DNA of 64,000 nt, from NCBI RefSeq assembly GCF_900457465.1, contig NZ_UAUU01000011.1, positions 1,736,001 through 1,800,000 of the forward strand, in the 5' to 3' direction. The notes under the pieces are model-generated. The model did not search any database and was not told the origin of the DNA. It saw only the letters and a program-made list of their open reading frames with translations. How positions within the stretch are numbered: the first letter of the stretch is position 1; every line of letters begins with the position of its first letter. This DNA comes from Sphingobacterium multivorum. GTDB lineage: Bacteria > Bacteroidota > Bacteroidia > Sphingobacteriales > Sphingobacteriaceae. This document shows positions 35,408-44,488 of this stretch, piece by piece. The position numbers and the translations under genes are program-made.

Positions 35408-35950
35408 CTAGGGCTTTATTTCAATAGTTGTGCCTATTGGAACAGCGTCAAAAAGCTCGTCAATCTCCGAGTTTGTAAGTGCCATACAACCGAAAGTCCA
35501 GTCCATGTGGCGTTGCAGTTTACCAATAAAGCCTAGTCCGTTTCGGAGTCCGTGGATCTTGATGTCGCCACCGGCATCTTTTCCTAAACTTTTGGCATGG
35601 GCGATATCTTGTTCATTCGGATAGGAGACACCTAGGTTTTTGTGATAGTCGCTATATGGATTTTTATCGTTGATCGTATAAAGACCCTCGGGTGTTTTTA
35701 AATCACCTTCAAATTCTTTGTCGCCCACAGGTTGACCGCCTAGTGAAATACGGTATGATTTTAGGAGCTTTCCCTTGCTATAGGCCAATAGTGTCCTTTT
35801 AGATTTATAGACAATCAGTTTGTCCACTTTCGCATGCCGATCCAACGTTGGTTCGGGATAAAGATTATAACCTATCAGGCCCAGGCAAAGTAAGACGAGG
35901 AGGCTGATGACTGTTTTTAAAACTATTCGACGTTTTCTAGGTCGTTTCAT
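35408..35950 (-). CDS. L,D-transpeptidase (YkuD family)
   Basis: This 180-residue enzyme is anchored by an N-terminal helix (IVLKTVISLLVLLCLGLIGY) after a strongly basic start, so its catalytic domain is periplasmic. It cross-links or attaches to peptidoglycan through meso-diaminopimelate. The YkuD domain spans about 45-178: TPEGLYTINDKNPYSDYHKN, the conserved His in IKIHGLRNGLGFIG and the catalytic Cys in MDWTFGCMALTNSEIDEL. Family pattern HGx(n)GCx(A)L is satisfied. It stands alone. Confidence 0.93.
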   Translation of the reverse strand: MKRPRKRRIVLKTVISLLVLLCLGLIGYNLYPEPTLDRHAKVDKLIVYKSKRTLLAYSKGKLLKSYRISLGGQPVGDKEFEGDLKTPEGLYTINDKNPYSDYHKNLGVSYPNEQDIAHAKSLGKDAGGDIKIHGLRNGLGFIGKLQRHMDWTFGCMALTNSEIDELFDAVPIGTTIEIKP

Positions 35951-35982
35951 CTTGGCGATCGTTAGCTAATGGATAAAATGTT

Positions 35983-36021
35983 TAGACCGAGTGCATAACC
36001 TAGGGCTCGGCACTCGGTCTA
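35983..36021 (-). terminator. Hairpin after trpB
   Basis: TAGACCGAGTGC and GCACTCGGTCTA form a perfect 12-bp stem with a 15-nt loop, 23 nt past the trpB stop. The following tract (AACATTTTATCC) is only weakly T-rich. Confidence 0.6.
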
Positions 36022-36044
36022 CTCATGTATTTTGATGTTACCGT

Positions 36045-37235
36045 CTAGAATTCGCGGTCAACATCCTTGTCGCCACGTCCCGAAAGGTTCACAATAGCGA
36101 CTTGGTTTTTGTCTTTGAGCAATTTCACCGCAAGGGCAACAGCATGAGACGATTCAATGGCCGGAATAATACCTTCCAGTCGGGAAAGCAACTTGTAGGC
36201 ATCAATCGCCTCGGTGTCAGTCACGGGATGATAGTTTGCACGATTGCTATCTTTTAGCTGGGCATGTTGCGGCGATATCCCCGGGTAATCAAGGCCTGCA
36301 GATACCGAGGTTGAGGGGATCGGATTACCTTCATCATCGACCAGACAGTATGAAAATGTCCCCTGGAATACAGTTGGTTTACCAAAAGAAAGTGTCGCTG
36401 CTGTTTTTGGATAAGTCCCGGTGCCACCACCTTCACCACCATGAATTTCGACGGCATGATCATCGAGAAAACCCGAAAATAAGCCAATCGCATTTGACCC
36501 GCCACCCACACAGGCAAAGATGCTGTCGGGAAGGCGCCCTTCCTGATCAAGGATCTGCTGGCGTGCTTCTTTACCGATAACGCTTTGAAAATAGCCGACC
36601 ATTTTTGGATAGGGATGTGGGCCAACATGCGATCCCAGCAGATAATAGGATGTGGGATTTTCGACGTAATACATCAAGGCCGCGTCTACGGCATCCTTCA
36701 ATGTACGGCTACCTAAGTTGGTCGTTACAACCTCGGCACCCAACAATTCCATGCGTTTGACGTTCAGGGCCTGCCGCGCAGCATCGATTTCGCCCATAAA
36801 TACTTTACAGGGGATGTTTAACAATGCTGCTGCTGTTGCTGTTGCAACACCATGTTGACCGGCGCCAGTTTCGTCAATGATCTCTGTAGCTCCCATTTGT
36901 TTAGCCAAAAGAATTTGACCGATACAGTTGTTTATCTTGTGGGAACCTGTATGGTTTAAATCTTCCCGCTTTAAATAGATTTTGGAACCTACGTGTTCGC
37001 TTAAATTCTTCGCGTAATATAAAGGTGAGGGGCGACCGACATAATGTTTTAAGATCGCAATAAACTCTTTCTGGAATTCTTCTTTTTGGACATGACTATC
37101 GAAAAAAGCAGCCAGTTTATTCAATTGCTCTTCCAATACCGGTGGGATGTAAGATCCGCCAAATTCTCCATATTGACCATTGTATTGAAGCATCTTCTCA
37201 TTTGCTTCGACAGATGCAGCTTGTGTTAGACTCAT
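36045..37235 (-). CDS. trpB: Tryptophan synthase beta chain
   Basis: This 396-residue PLP enzyme joins indole and serine to make tryptophan. Visible are QYGEFGGSYIPPVLEEQLNK, the PLP lysine in LKREDLNHTGSHKINNCIGQ (about residue 92), ETGAGQHGVATATAAALLNI, the phosphate-binding CVGGGSNAIGLF, and the C-terminal NLSGRGDKDVDREF. The start at 37235 (MSLTQAASVEANEKM) is preferred; the frame stays open to 37367 but that extension overlaps the lgt terminator. It is a TrpB1-type sequence without trpA or other trp genes in the window. Confidence 0.95.
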   Translation of the reverse strand: MSLTQAASVEANEKMLQYNGQYGEFGGSYIPPVLEEQLNKLAAFFDSHVQKEEFQKEFIAILKHYVGRPSPLYYAKNLSEHVGSKIYLKREDLNHTGSHKINNCIGQILLAKQMGATEIIDETGAGQHGVATATAAALLNIPCKVFMGEIDAARQALNVKRMELLGAEVVTTNLGSRTLKDAVDAALMYYVENPTSYYLLGSHVGPHPYPKMVGYFQSVIGKEARQQILDQEGRLPDSIFACVGGGSNAIGLFSGFLDDHAVEIHGGEGGGTGTYPKTAATLSFGKPTVFQGTFSYCLVDDEGNPIPSTSVSAGLDYPGISPQHAQLKDSNRANYHPVTDTEAIDAYKLLSRLEGIIPAIESSHAVALAVKLLKDKNQVAIVNLSGRGDKDVDREF

Positions 37236-37310
37236 TTTAGGCTTAAGTTTCTTGTTGTAAAAAGATATATTATTTATTGAAGCACTAATATAGTAATCTT
37301 TGCAGGTATA

Positions 37311-37347
37311 GAAAAAAAACAAGGCATCTTTACTAGAAAAGATGCCT
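37311..37347 (-). terminator. Terminator after lgt
   Basis: GGCATCTTT and AAAGATGCC (9 bp) enclose a 6-nt loop; on the minus strand a TTGTTTTTTTT tract follows. Confidence 0.88.
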
Positions 37348-37396
37348 GTAAAATCTTGTATTTGCAAACAAGGATATATTGCGGCCTGTTTTAAGC

Positions 37397-38205
37397 TTAG
37401 GTTTTCCGGAAGATAAAGTAGAAGCCCACCAAAATAAAAGGTATACTCAGTAATTGGCCCATGTTTAAAGCCATACTTTGCTCGAAAGCTTCCTGGTCAA
37501 TTTTAAAATGTTCCAAGACCATGCGTGCACCAAATAATAGGACCATGAATATACCAAATAATTGACCTTTTTGGCGATTGGGATTTGATTTGAATAGGGA
37601 ACCAATGATAATAAAGATCAAAATATAGGCGATTGCTTCATAAAGCTGCCCAGGGTGGCGTGGTACATTGCTACACGTTCGAACACGATAGCCCAGGGTA
37701 GATCTGTAGGTGTGCCAATAATTTCGGAATTGAAGAAATTTCCGATACGGATAAGTGCACCGGCAATAGGGACTACAACGACCAATCGGTCCGCTAACCA
37801 CAAGAAGTCGGTTTTTGTTTTTCTGCAGAATAAATAGAGTGCGAGGATAATTCCGATGGCGCCGCCATGGGAAGCCAATCCTGCGAAGCCGGTAATATGA
37901 ATCCTGTTTTATCCCATTTGAATGGCAGGAAGATTTCAAGTATATGATCTTTGTAATAGTCAAAATCGTAAAATAGGCAGTGTCCTAATCGTGCTCCGAT
38001 CAAAGTGCCCAGAAAAATATAAATTGAAAGCTGATCCAACTGTTCCTGTGTGCGGCCTTCCTTTTTGAATATACGCAACATGATCACGTATGAAACAAAA
38101 AATGCTAACAACCAGGCATAAGGCATAATAGCGAAGGGCAAAAGCGCCAAAGTTGAACATTTCGGGGTCAATATTCCAATGTATTGCACTTAATATTGAA
38201 TTCAT
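37397..38205 (-). pseudogene. lgt: Prolipoprotein diacylglyceryl transferase, three frameshifts
   Basis: This inner-membrane enzyme transfers diacylglycerol from phosphatidylglycerol to the lipobox Cys of prolipoproteins. Pieces in successive frames give MNSILSAIHWNIDPEMFNFG, WLLAFFVSYVIMLRIFKKEG, GARLGHCLFYDFDYYKDHIL, GLASHGGAIGIILALYLFCR, the family signature RIGNFFNSEIIGTPTDLPWA, and RHPGQLYEAIAYILIF. Breaks are near 38112 (one extra C), 37893 and 37672. Corrected, it is about 269 residues with seven membrane helices, normal for Lgt. The gene is normally essential-like, so sequence error is the best explanation. Confidence 0.9.
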
Positions 38206-38476
38206 AAATTTTATAGCTTTTTAAATTACTTTGAAGTAAAGATAAGCTTTAATCTCATTTTTTATTCCTACAATTTGTTTTTAAGCAGAATATCATTGGG
38301 CTGCGGATCTAATTCATTCATCGTGAACAAAATATTGTCTTTTGCGGATCCTTTTTACTTAAAGAGGAGCGTATAACCTAAAATAAATTGCGCAAACAAT
38401 ATTTCAAAAAACATTTTTACTTTTGCATTTCATTGAAATTTTCATATTTTGACGAAAGTAAATAGAAAAGGAAAAG

Positions 38477-39595
38477 ATGGCAGAAAAAAACAAGAAAAAA
38501 GAGCCGAAGCACGACGCGGTTGTGACGAAAGATTCGCTTTCATTTTTTGAGAAATATATCAATAATGCTTCTCCTACAGGATTTGAGTGGGAAGGACAGC
38601 GCCTGTGGTTGGATTATTTGAAGCCTTATGTTGATGATACATTCGTTGACAACTACGGTACAGCTGTAGGGGTAATCAATCCAAAAGCGGAGTATAAGGT
38701 CGTTATAGAGGCTCATGCGGATGAGATTTCTTGGTTTGTCAATTACATTACCAAAGACGGACTGATCTATGTAATACGTAACGGTGGTTCAGATCACCAG
38801 ATTGCGCCGTCTAAGCGCGTGAATATTCATACGGAAAAGGGCATTGTCAAAGCGGTATTCGGCTGGCCGGCAATTCATACGCGTTCGGGAGAGAAAGAAG
38901 AAAATCCTTCGCTGAAAAATATCTTTTTGGACTGTGGCTGTAGTACCAAAGAAGAGGTTGAAGCCTTGGGAATACATGTCGGTTGTGTCATTACATACGA
39001 AGATACATTCTCTATCCTTAACGACCGTTATTATGTTGGGCGGGCTATGGACAATCGTGCTGGTGGTTTTATGATCGCTGAGGTTGCTCGTTTGCTAAAA
39101 GAGAATAAAAAGAAATTGCCATTTGGATTATATATCGTAAATTCGGTGCAAGAAGAGATTGGTTTACGCGGTGCCGAAATGATTGCAGATCGTATCAAAC
39201 CGAATGTCGCCATCGTAACTGATGTGACACATGATACGCAAACTCCGATGATCAATAAGATCACACAGGGCGATCTATTTTCAGGTAAAGGTCCGGTATT
39301 GTCCTACGCTCCAGCGGTTCAGATTAATCTGAATAAACTGTTGGTTAAAGTTGCTGAGAAGAATAATATTCCTTTCCAGCGTCAGGCTTCTTCTCGTTTT
39401 ACAGGAACTGATACGGACGCATTTGCCTATAGCAATGGTGGTGTACCGTCTGCATTGATTTCTTTACCACTCCGTTATATGCACACAACAGTGGAGATGG
39501 TGCACAAGGAAGATGTGGATAACGTGATCCGGTTGATCTACGAAACATTATTGAATATTGAGAACGGACAAGATTTTAGAACATTTACAAAGTAG
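38477..39595 (+). CDS. M42 family metallopeptidase (aminopeptidase)
   Basis: This 372-residue cytoplasmic dinuclear metal aminopeptidase belongs to the tetrahedral (TET/FrvX) class. The sequence shows VIEAHADEISWFVNYI (metal His and Asp), the second Asp in VGRAMDNRAGGFM, catalytic and metal Glu pair in VNSVQEEIGLRGAEMIADRI, the Asp in VTDVTHDTQ, and the last His in LPLRYMHTTVEMVHKEDVDN. The charged N-terminal leader (AEKNKKKEPKHD) is unusual but short. A DUF3467 gene follows after 36 nt, likely co-transcribed. TACTTTTG at 38418-38425 is an exact -7 box upstream. Confidence 0.93.
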   Translation: MAEKNKKKEPKHDAVVTKDSLSFFEKYINNASPTGFEWEGQRLWLDYLKPYVDDTFVDNYGTAVGVINPKAEYKVVIEAHADEISWFVNYITKDGLIYVIRNGGSDHQIAPSKRVNIHTEKGIVKAVFGWPAIHTRSGEKEENPSLKNIFLDCGCSTKEEVEALGIHVGCVITYEDTFSILNDRYYVGRAMDNRAGGFMIAEVARLLKENKKKLPFGLYIVNSVQEEIGLRGAEMIADRIKPNVAIVTDVTHDTQTPMINKITQGDLFSGKGPVLSYAPAVQINLNKLLVKVAEKNNIPFQRQASSRFTGTDTDAFAYSNGGVPSALISLPLRYMHTTVEMVHKEDVDNVIRLIYETLLNIENGQDFRTFTK

Positions 39596-39631
39596 AATTT
39601 AAGAATATATTAACTTATCATTAGAATTATT

Positions 39632-39973
39632 ATGGAAAATAACCAAAATCAAAACGAATTGAGCATCGAGTTGACAGAAGAAGTAGCAGAAGGAACCTAC
39701 TCAAATCTTGCGATTATCACTCACTCTAATACTGAATTTGTGGTTGACTTTATCCGTGTGATGCCAGGAGTGCCAAAAGCAAAAGTGAAATCAAGAATCG
39801 TTTTGACTCCAGAGCATGCAAAACGCTTGTTAGGTGCATTGGTTGATAACGTGAACCGTTTCGAAGCATTAAATGGCCCAATTAAAATGGACTTAGGTGT
39901 TGCTGAACAACCTCAACAAGGTGGTGATCCTACAGTTGCATTCCCTTTTGGAACGCCACAAGGTCAAGCATAG
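39632..39973 (+). CDS. DUF3467 family protein
   Basis: This 113-residue small acidic cytoplasmic protein starts MENNQNQNELSIELTEEVAE and has the family core YSNLAIITHSNTEFVVDFIR then KVKSRIVLTPEHAKRLLGAL. The function of the family is unknown. It follows the M42 peptidase gene closely and ends at a strong terminator. Confidence 0.9.
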   Translation: MENNQNQNELSIELTEEVAEGTYSNLAIITHSNTEFVVDFIRVMPGVPKAKVKSRIVLTPEHAKRLLGALVDNVNRFEALNGPIKMDLGVAEQPQQGGDPTVAFPFGTPQGQA

Positions 39974-40000
39974 TTGATTGCAGCTATCATTGAGATATCA

Positions 40001-40031
40001 AAAGCGCCAATTGAACATTGGCGCTTTTTTT
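40001..40031 (+). terminator. Terminator after the DUF3467 gene
   Basis: AAAGCGCCAAT and ATTGGCGCTTT form an 11-bp perfect stem with a 5-nt loop and a T run. Confidence 0.93.
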
Positions 40032-40390
40032 ATGTCCTTGATTTCAGCAAAGTCTTTCCGATGCTCCAATTGGGTTCATGTATGAAAAAGACGATTGCCC
40101 TAACTACCTGTTAAGGGATAAGATCATCAAGATCTAATTAAAATTGAAACATCTGCATATCAGGTAGTGCCTATTAATATTTCTTAATCAATGTTTAGAC
40201 AGTAATAAGTCAGTGCATATTCAGTCTACACTGAGCAAGCACTGAACGAGCACTGAACAATCACTGAGTAAGCACTGTCTAAAATATGAAGTTGGGTGCC
40301 ATCTGATATTCGCCTGTGAGCTATTGCTAGTTTTGGACTTGGCATTTACTTTTACTAAATTTAGGTAACTAATTCAAAAAGGAGATTTAT
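40032..40390. other. Intergenic region carrying an 11-bp repeat array
   Basis: No gene is present. The central part (40194-40283) is an inverted repeat enclosing tandem 11-bp units, described separately. GGAG at 40381-40384 is a Shine-Dalgarno for the nitrilase fusion that starts at 40391. Confidence 0.6.
40194..40283 (+). repeat. Tandem 11-bp array within an inverted repeat
   Basis: From 40229, five consecutive 11-mers begin CACTG: CACTGAGCAAG, CACTGAACGAG, CACTGAACAAT, CACTGAGTAAG, CACTGTCTAAA. The last unit forms a 10-bp inverted repeat with TTTAGACAGT at 40194-40203 (ACTGTCTAAA at 40274-40283), and TCAGTG at 40210-40215 is complementary to CACTGA. The period is close to one turn of the helix, so a protein binding the units would sit on one face. 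It lies about 110 nt upstream of the GNAT-nitrilase gene. Confidence 0.8.
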
Positions 40391-41899
40391 ATGGATATTC
40401 AAGTGCGGAACTTGACAAAGAAGGATTATGTTGATTTGAAACGATCGATGGAACAGGCTTATGATGGTGCAGGTGAGACCTGGTCAAAGGAAAATATTCA
40501 GGATTTGATTGATATATTTCCCGAAGGGCAATTATGTGTGGAGATTGATGGACATGTCGTTGCCTGTGCCTTGTCCATTATCCTGAATTCAAAAAAGAAT
40601 AATATTTACGATAGCTATTATGAGATTATCGATGACGGTAAGTTTACCAAGCATAGTGATGATGGAGACACCCTTTACGGGATAGAAGTGTTTGTTCATC
40701 CGGCACATCGGGCGTTACGTCTCGGCCGGCGTCTCTATGATGCGCGTAAGGAGCTGTGTGAACAGATGAACCTCAAATGTATTGTTGCCGGGGGCCGTAT
40801 TCCCAATTACCATAACTATGCGGATAAAATGAGTCCGCGGGTTTACATCGAGAAAGTCAAACGCAAGGAGATCTATGATCCGACGCTGACCTTTCAGCTT
40901 TCAAATGATTTTCATGTCAAAAAAATACTCAAGCATTATCTGCCTGAAGATGCTGAATCGATGGAGTTTGCTACCCTGTTGGAATGGAATAATATTTATT
41001 ATGAGTCAGAGACACGGTCCATTTCGACCACCAAGCAGACGATCCGTTTGGGGCTGGTGCAATGGCAGATGCGCTTGTTTGATAATCTGGAGGCATTTTA
41101 TGATCAGATCGAGTTTTTTGTGGATACCGTGAGTGATTATGGAACAGATTTTATCATGTTTCCGGAATTTTTCAATACGCCACTCATGAGCCCTTATAAC
41201 GATCTTCCCGAGCGCGTGGCGATGGAAAGGCTTGCGCAGCATACCTCCGAGATTATCGACCGCATTCAACAGTTTGCTGTATCCTACAACGTTAATATCA
41301 TTGCGGGTTCCATGCCATTGATGGAAAACAAAAAACTCTACAATGTTTCCTACCTCTGTCATCGCAACGGTAAGCTGGATGAGTTTAAAAAAATTCATAT
41401 CACGCCAAATGAATTTAAATACTATGGTATGGTGGGTGGTAGTGAAGTGAAAGTATTTGACACCGATTGTGGTAAAGTAGGGCTGTTGATCTGTTACGAT
41501 GTCGAGTTTCCTGAACTGAGCCGTATTTTGGCCGATCAGGGCATGCAGATTCTATTTGTGCCCTTTATGACGGATACCCAAAACGGGTACATCCGGGTGC
41601 GTACCTGCGCGCAGGCCAGGGCGATAGAAAATGAATGTTATGTGGCTATTGCTGGCTCTGTGGGTAATTTGCCGCGTGTGAATAATATGGATATACAATA
41701 TTCGCAGTCCGCCGTTTTTACTCCTTCAGACTTTGCTTTTCCCAATAATGCCATCAAAGCCGAGGCGACACCGAATGCGGAGATGGTGCTTATTGCCGAC
41801 GTTGATCTGTATGCGCTGCGCGACCTACATGAGTATGGTACTGTTAAAGTGAAGAAGGATAGGCGGAAGGATCTGTACGAAGTGAAACTTTTGAAGTAA
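40391..41899 (+). CDS. GNAT acetyltransferase-carbon-nitrogen hydrolase fusion
   Basis: This is a 502-residue two-domain protein. Residues 1-200 are a GNAT domain (LTKKDYVDLKRSMEQAYDGA; VFVHPAHRALRLGRRLYDAR is the acetyl-CoA loop region). Residues about 215-500 are a nitrilase-fold amidohydrolase with the Glu-Lys-Cys triad in DFIMFPEFFNTPL, DEFKKIHITPNEF and GLLICYDVEFPELSRI. The same fusion is known as the YhcX-like family; the nitrilase part likely hydrolyses an amide, and the GNAT part may acylate the same metabolite. The substrate is unknown. It has a good Shine-Dalgarno (GGAGAT) and an unusual repeat array upstream. Confidence 0.92.
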   Translation: MDIQVRNLTKKDYVDLKRSMEQAYDGAGETWSKENIQDLIDIFPEGQLCVEIDGHVVACALSIILNSKKNNIYDSYYEIIDDGKFTKHSDDGDTLYGIEVFVHPAHRALRLGRRLYDARKELCEQMNLKCIVAGGRIPNYHNYADKMSPRVYIEKVKRKEIYDPTLTFQLSNDFHVKKILKHYLPEDAESMEFATLLEWNNIYYESETRSISTTKQTIRLGLVQWQMRLFDNLEAFYDQIEFFVDTVSDYGTDFIMFPEFFNTPLMSPYNDLPERVAMERLAQHTSEIIDRIQQFAVSYNVNIIAGSMPLMENKKLYNVSYLCHRNGKLDEFKKIHITPNEFKYYGMVGGSEVKVFDTDCGKVGLLICYDVEFPELSRILADQGMQILFVPFMTDTQNGYIRVRTCAQARAIENECYVAIAGSVGNLPRVNNMDIQYSQSAVFTPSDFAFPNNAIKAEATPNAEMVLIADVDLYALRDLHEYGTVKVKKDRRKDLYEVKLLK

Positions 41900-41929
41900 A
41901 ATTTAAATACGCTTTTAATCTCTTAAAAT

Positions 41930-43972
41930 ATGATACAAAAAGTCAAATGGGGGACGCTATCCATGGTCTTAATGATGATGTCATGTCAGTCAAATAAGAA
42001 AAGCGATACTGCTCAGGAGGTCCGCACAAATTTTTTTGATGTCTCAGGTATGGATACGACGGTGAATCCAGGAGATAATTTCTTCCAATATGCGAATGGA
42101 AGCTGGATGAAAAATACGCAGATCCCGGCATCGGAAACAGGATGGGGCTCCTTTTATGTGCTCGCCGACGAAAATCTGGCAAACCTGAAATCTATTTTGG
42201 AAGGGGCCGCAAAGTCCGACAACAAAAAAGGTTCAGATCAGCAAAAGGCTGGCGATTTCTATGCGAGTGGTATGGATACGGTGACGATCGATAAATTGGG
42301 TGCGAAACCGATCGAAGGGGCCATTCAAAAAATCAATGGATTGAAAAGTATTGATGAATTGATTGCGTATGCTGCAGATGGATTTAAGGAGGGCGATGGT
42401 GATCTTTTTACCTTTTATGTCGCCGCGGATGACCGGATCAGCACTAAGAATGTATTGCAATTTTTTCAGGGGGGACTCAACCTGCCTGAAGCAAGTTATT
42501 ATTTAGATCAGGATGAGAAAGCGAAGAAGATCCGGGAGGCCTATGTCGCGTATCTGGTCAAGTTATTCGGACTGATCGGTGAAGGGGCAAATGCCCAAAA
42601 GTCGGCTGAGGAAGTGCTACGCCTGGAAACAGAAATTGCCAAATCGCATGCCACACCTGTAGAATTGCGGGATCCCATTAAAAACTACCACAAATTTGCG
42701 GTACAGGAATTTCAGAAGCAAACGCCAAACCTCAACTGGAAAGATATTCTGCAACGCTTGGATGTGAAGACCGACACGATTTTGGTACAGCAGCCCAAAT
42801 TTTACCTTGCTTTAAATAATTTGTTGAAGTCGCAGTCCTTAGATAGCTGGAAGACAAAACTAAAAGCAGATTTAGCGAATGCTTCTGCGACGGCACTGAG
42901 CAAAGGTTTCCGGGAGGCCAAGTTTGAATTATTCGGGAAAACCCTAAATGGTCAGAAGCAGGAGAAAGAGCGTTGGAAGCTGATGGTGAGTTCGGCGGAC
43001 GAGAATCTTGGCGAGATTGTGGGTAAGTTGTATGTGGATGAATACTTCAAGCCCGAAGCAAAAAAACGAATGCTCGAATTGGTCGACAATTTGCAGAAAG
43101 TCTATAAGAGCCGCATTGAGAAATTGGACTGGATGACGCCTGAAACCAAAAAGAAAGCGATTGAAAAATTGGAAGCCTTCACCAAAAAAATCGGCTACCC
43201 GGAGAAGTGGAAAGATTATAGTGATGTGGAAGTCGCCAAAGATACCTACTATGCCAATTTGCAGTCTGCTGCAAAGCATGCTTATAAAGAAATGGTGGGT
43301 AAAATTGGTAAACCGGTTGACAAGGCAGAATGGCTGATGACAACACCTACGGTGAATGCCTATTACAATCCACCGTATAATGAGATTGTATTTCCGGCCG
43401 GCATCTTGCAGTTCCCCTTCTTTGATGCCAACGCGGACGATGCAATCAATTATGGCGCTATCGGTGCCGTTATCGGACACGAGATGACACATGGTTTTGA
43501 TGATCAGGGGCGCCAATATGATAAAGACGGCAACTTGAATGACTGGTGGACTGCCGTGGATGCGAAACAGTTTACGGAACGCGCTAATCAGGTAGCGAAG
43601 TTATATGGTGGTTTTACACTGTTGGACAATCAACATGTAAACGGTGAGCTTACTTTAGGTGAAAACCTGGCGGATATCGGCGGTTTAAATATTGCCTATG
43701 ATGCCTTTAAATTAACCAAACAAGGGCAGGGGCAGGACAAGATTGATGGCTTTACTCCAGATCAACGTTTCTTCCTGAGTTTTGCGCAAGTGTGGCGCGT
43801 AAAGAGCAGCGATGAGCGCATGCGGCTACGTTTAAAAGTTGATCCACATAGCCCCGAACAATTTCGGGTAAATGGTCCCGTATACAATATGGAGGCTTTC
43901 TATAAAGCATTTAATGTACAGCCTACAGCAAAAATGTATGTGGCACCGGAGAAAAGAATTTTGGTTTGGTAA
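41930..43972 (+). CDS. pepO: M13 family zinc metallopeptidase (neprilysin-like lipoprotein)
   Basis: This 680-residue exported peptidase is probably a lipoprotein: the N-terminus MIQKVKWGTLSMVLMMMSCQ has a lipobox-like MMSC. The zinc site is VIGHEMTHGFDDQGRQYDKD (HExxH form HEMTH) plus the third ligand Glu in LGENLADIGGLNIAYDAFKL; PFYNPP-like NAYYNPPYNEIVFPAGILQF binds substrate, and the C-terminal VNGPVYNMEAFYKAFNVQPT is conserved. It cleaves short peptides in the periplasm or at the surface. It follows the nitrilase fusion by 30 nt, perhaps on one transcript. Confidence 0.95.
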   Translation: MIQKVKWGTLSMVLMMMSCQSNKKSDTAQEVRTNFFDVSGMDTTVNPGDNFFQYANGSWMKNTQIPASETGWGSFYVLADENLANLKSILEGAAKSDNKKGSDQQKAGDFYASGMDTVTIDKLGAKPIEGAIQKINGLKSIDELIAYAADGFKEGDGDLFTFYVAADDRISTKNVLQFFQGGLNLPEASYYLDQDEKAKKIREAYVAYLVKLFGLIGEGANAQKSAEEVLRLETEIAKSHATPVELRDPIKNYHKFAVQEFQKQTPNLNWKDILQRLDVKTDTILVQQPKFYLALNNLLKSQSLDSWKTKLKADLANASATALSKGFREAKFELFGKTLNGQKQEKERWKLMVSSADENLGEIVGKLYVDEYFKPEAKKRMLELVDNLQKVYKSRIEKLDWMTPETKKKAIEKLEAFTKKIGYPEKWKDYSDVEVAKDTYYANLQSAAKHAYKEMVGKIGKPVDKAEWLMTTPTVNAYYNPPYNEIVFPAGILQFPFFDANADDAINYGAIGAVIGHEMTHGFDDQGRQYDKDGNLNDWWTAVDAKQFTERANQVAKLYGGFTLLDNQHVNGELTLGENLADIGGLNIAYDAFKLTKQGQGQDKIDGFTPDQRFFLSFAQVWRVKSSDERMRLRLKVDPHSPEQFRVNGPVYNMEAFYKAFNVQPTAKMYVAPEKRILVW

Positions 43973-44067
43973 GCGGAAACAGGCGTGAACAGCGTTGTCC
44001 TAATACGGATTAAGGTCATGCTGTTCAACTGATAACGTTTAAATGGAAACGAAAAAGTAAATTTGTC

Positions 44068-44098
44068 TTTGAATTATGATAAAAACTGATTACTTTTG
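44068..44098 (+). promoter_or_regulatory. Promoter of rplU-rpmA
   Basis: TTTG at 44068-44071, exactly 19 nt, then TACTTTTG at 44091-44098: a perfect Bacteroidota promoter (TTTG-N19-TAnnTTTG), 35 nt before the rplU start. Confidence 0.85.
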
Positions 44099-44132
44099 CC
44101 CTTCATTTAATAACACATTTAATTAATTAACA

Positions 44133-44444
44133 ATGTACGCAATAGTAAATATAGCAGGACAGCAATTTAAGGTTGCAAAAGACCAGTTCCTTTTTGTACA
44201 CCGTTTACAAGGAGATGAAGGCGCTAGTATTGAATTTGACAATGTATTGTTAGCAGAAGACGGTGGTAAATTTACCATTGGTACACCTAGCGTTGCTGGT
44301 GCAAAAGTTTCGGCTAAAATTTTGTCTCATTTAAAAGGCGATAAAGTTATCGTTTTCAAGAAAAAACGTCGTAAAGGCTACAAAAAGAAAAACGGTCACC
44401 GTCAACAATTTTCTAAAATCCAGATCACTGGTATTACGTTATAA
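44133..44444 (+). CDS. rplU: 50S ribosomal protein L21
   Basis: This is a 103-residue large-subunit protein. MYAIVNIAGQQFKVAKDQFL is the L21 start, IVFKKKRRKGYKKKNGHRQQ the rRNA-binding basic loop and FSKIQITGI the conserved end. It is followed by rpmA after 44 nt, the usual rplU-rpmA pair. Confidence 0.98.
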   Translation: MYAIVNIAGQQFKVAKDQFLFVHRLQGDEGASIEFDNVLLAEDGGKFTIGTPSVAGAKVSAKILSHLKGDKVIVFKKKRRKGYKKKNGHRQQFSKIQITGITL

Positions 44445-44488
44445 TTGAATTTTTAATCAGACAAATAGTCTTAAATTAAGATAAAGAA

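Noticed and set aside
40194..40283. The 11-bp array as a CRISPR locus
   Set aside because: Units are 11 bp, contiguous and without unique spacers; no cas genes are near.
42944..43516. A 190-codon frame antisense to the M13 peptidase
   Set aside because: It covers the HEMTH zinc site on the opposite strand; hydrophobic runs are produced by the complement of charged codons.
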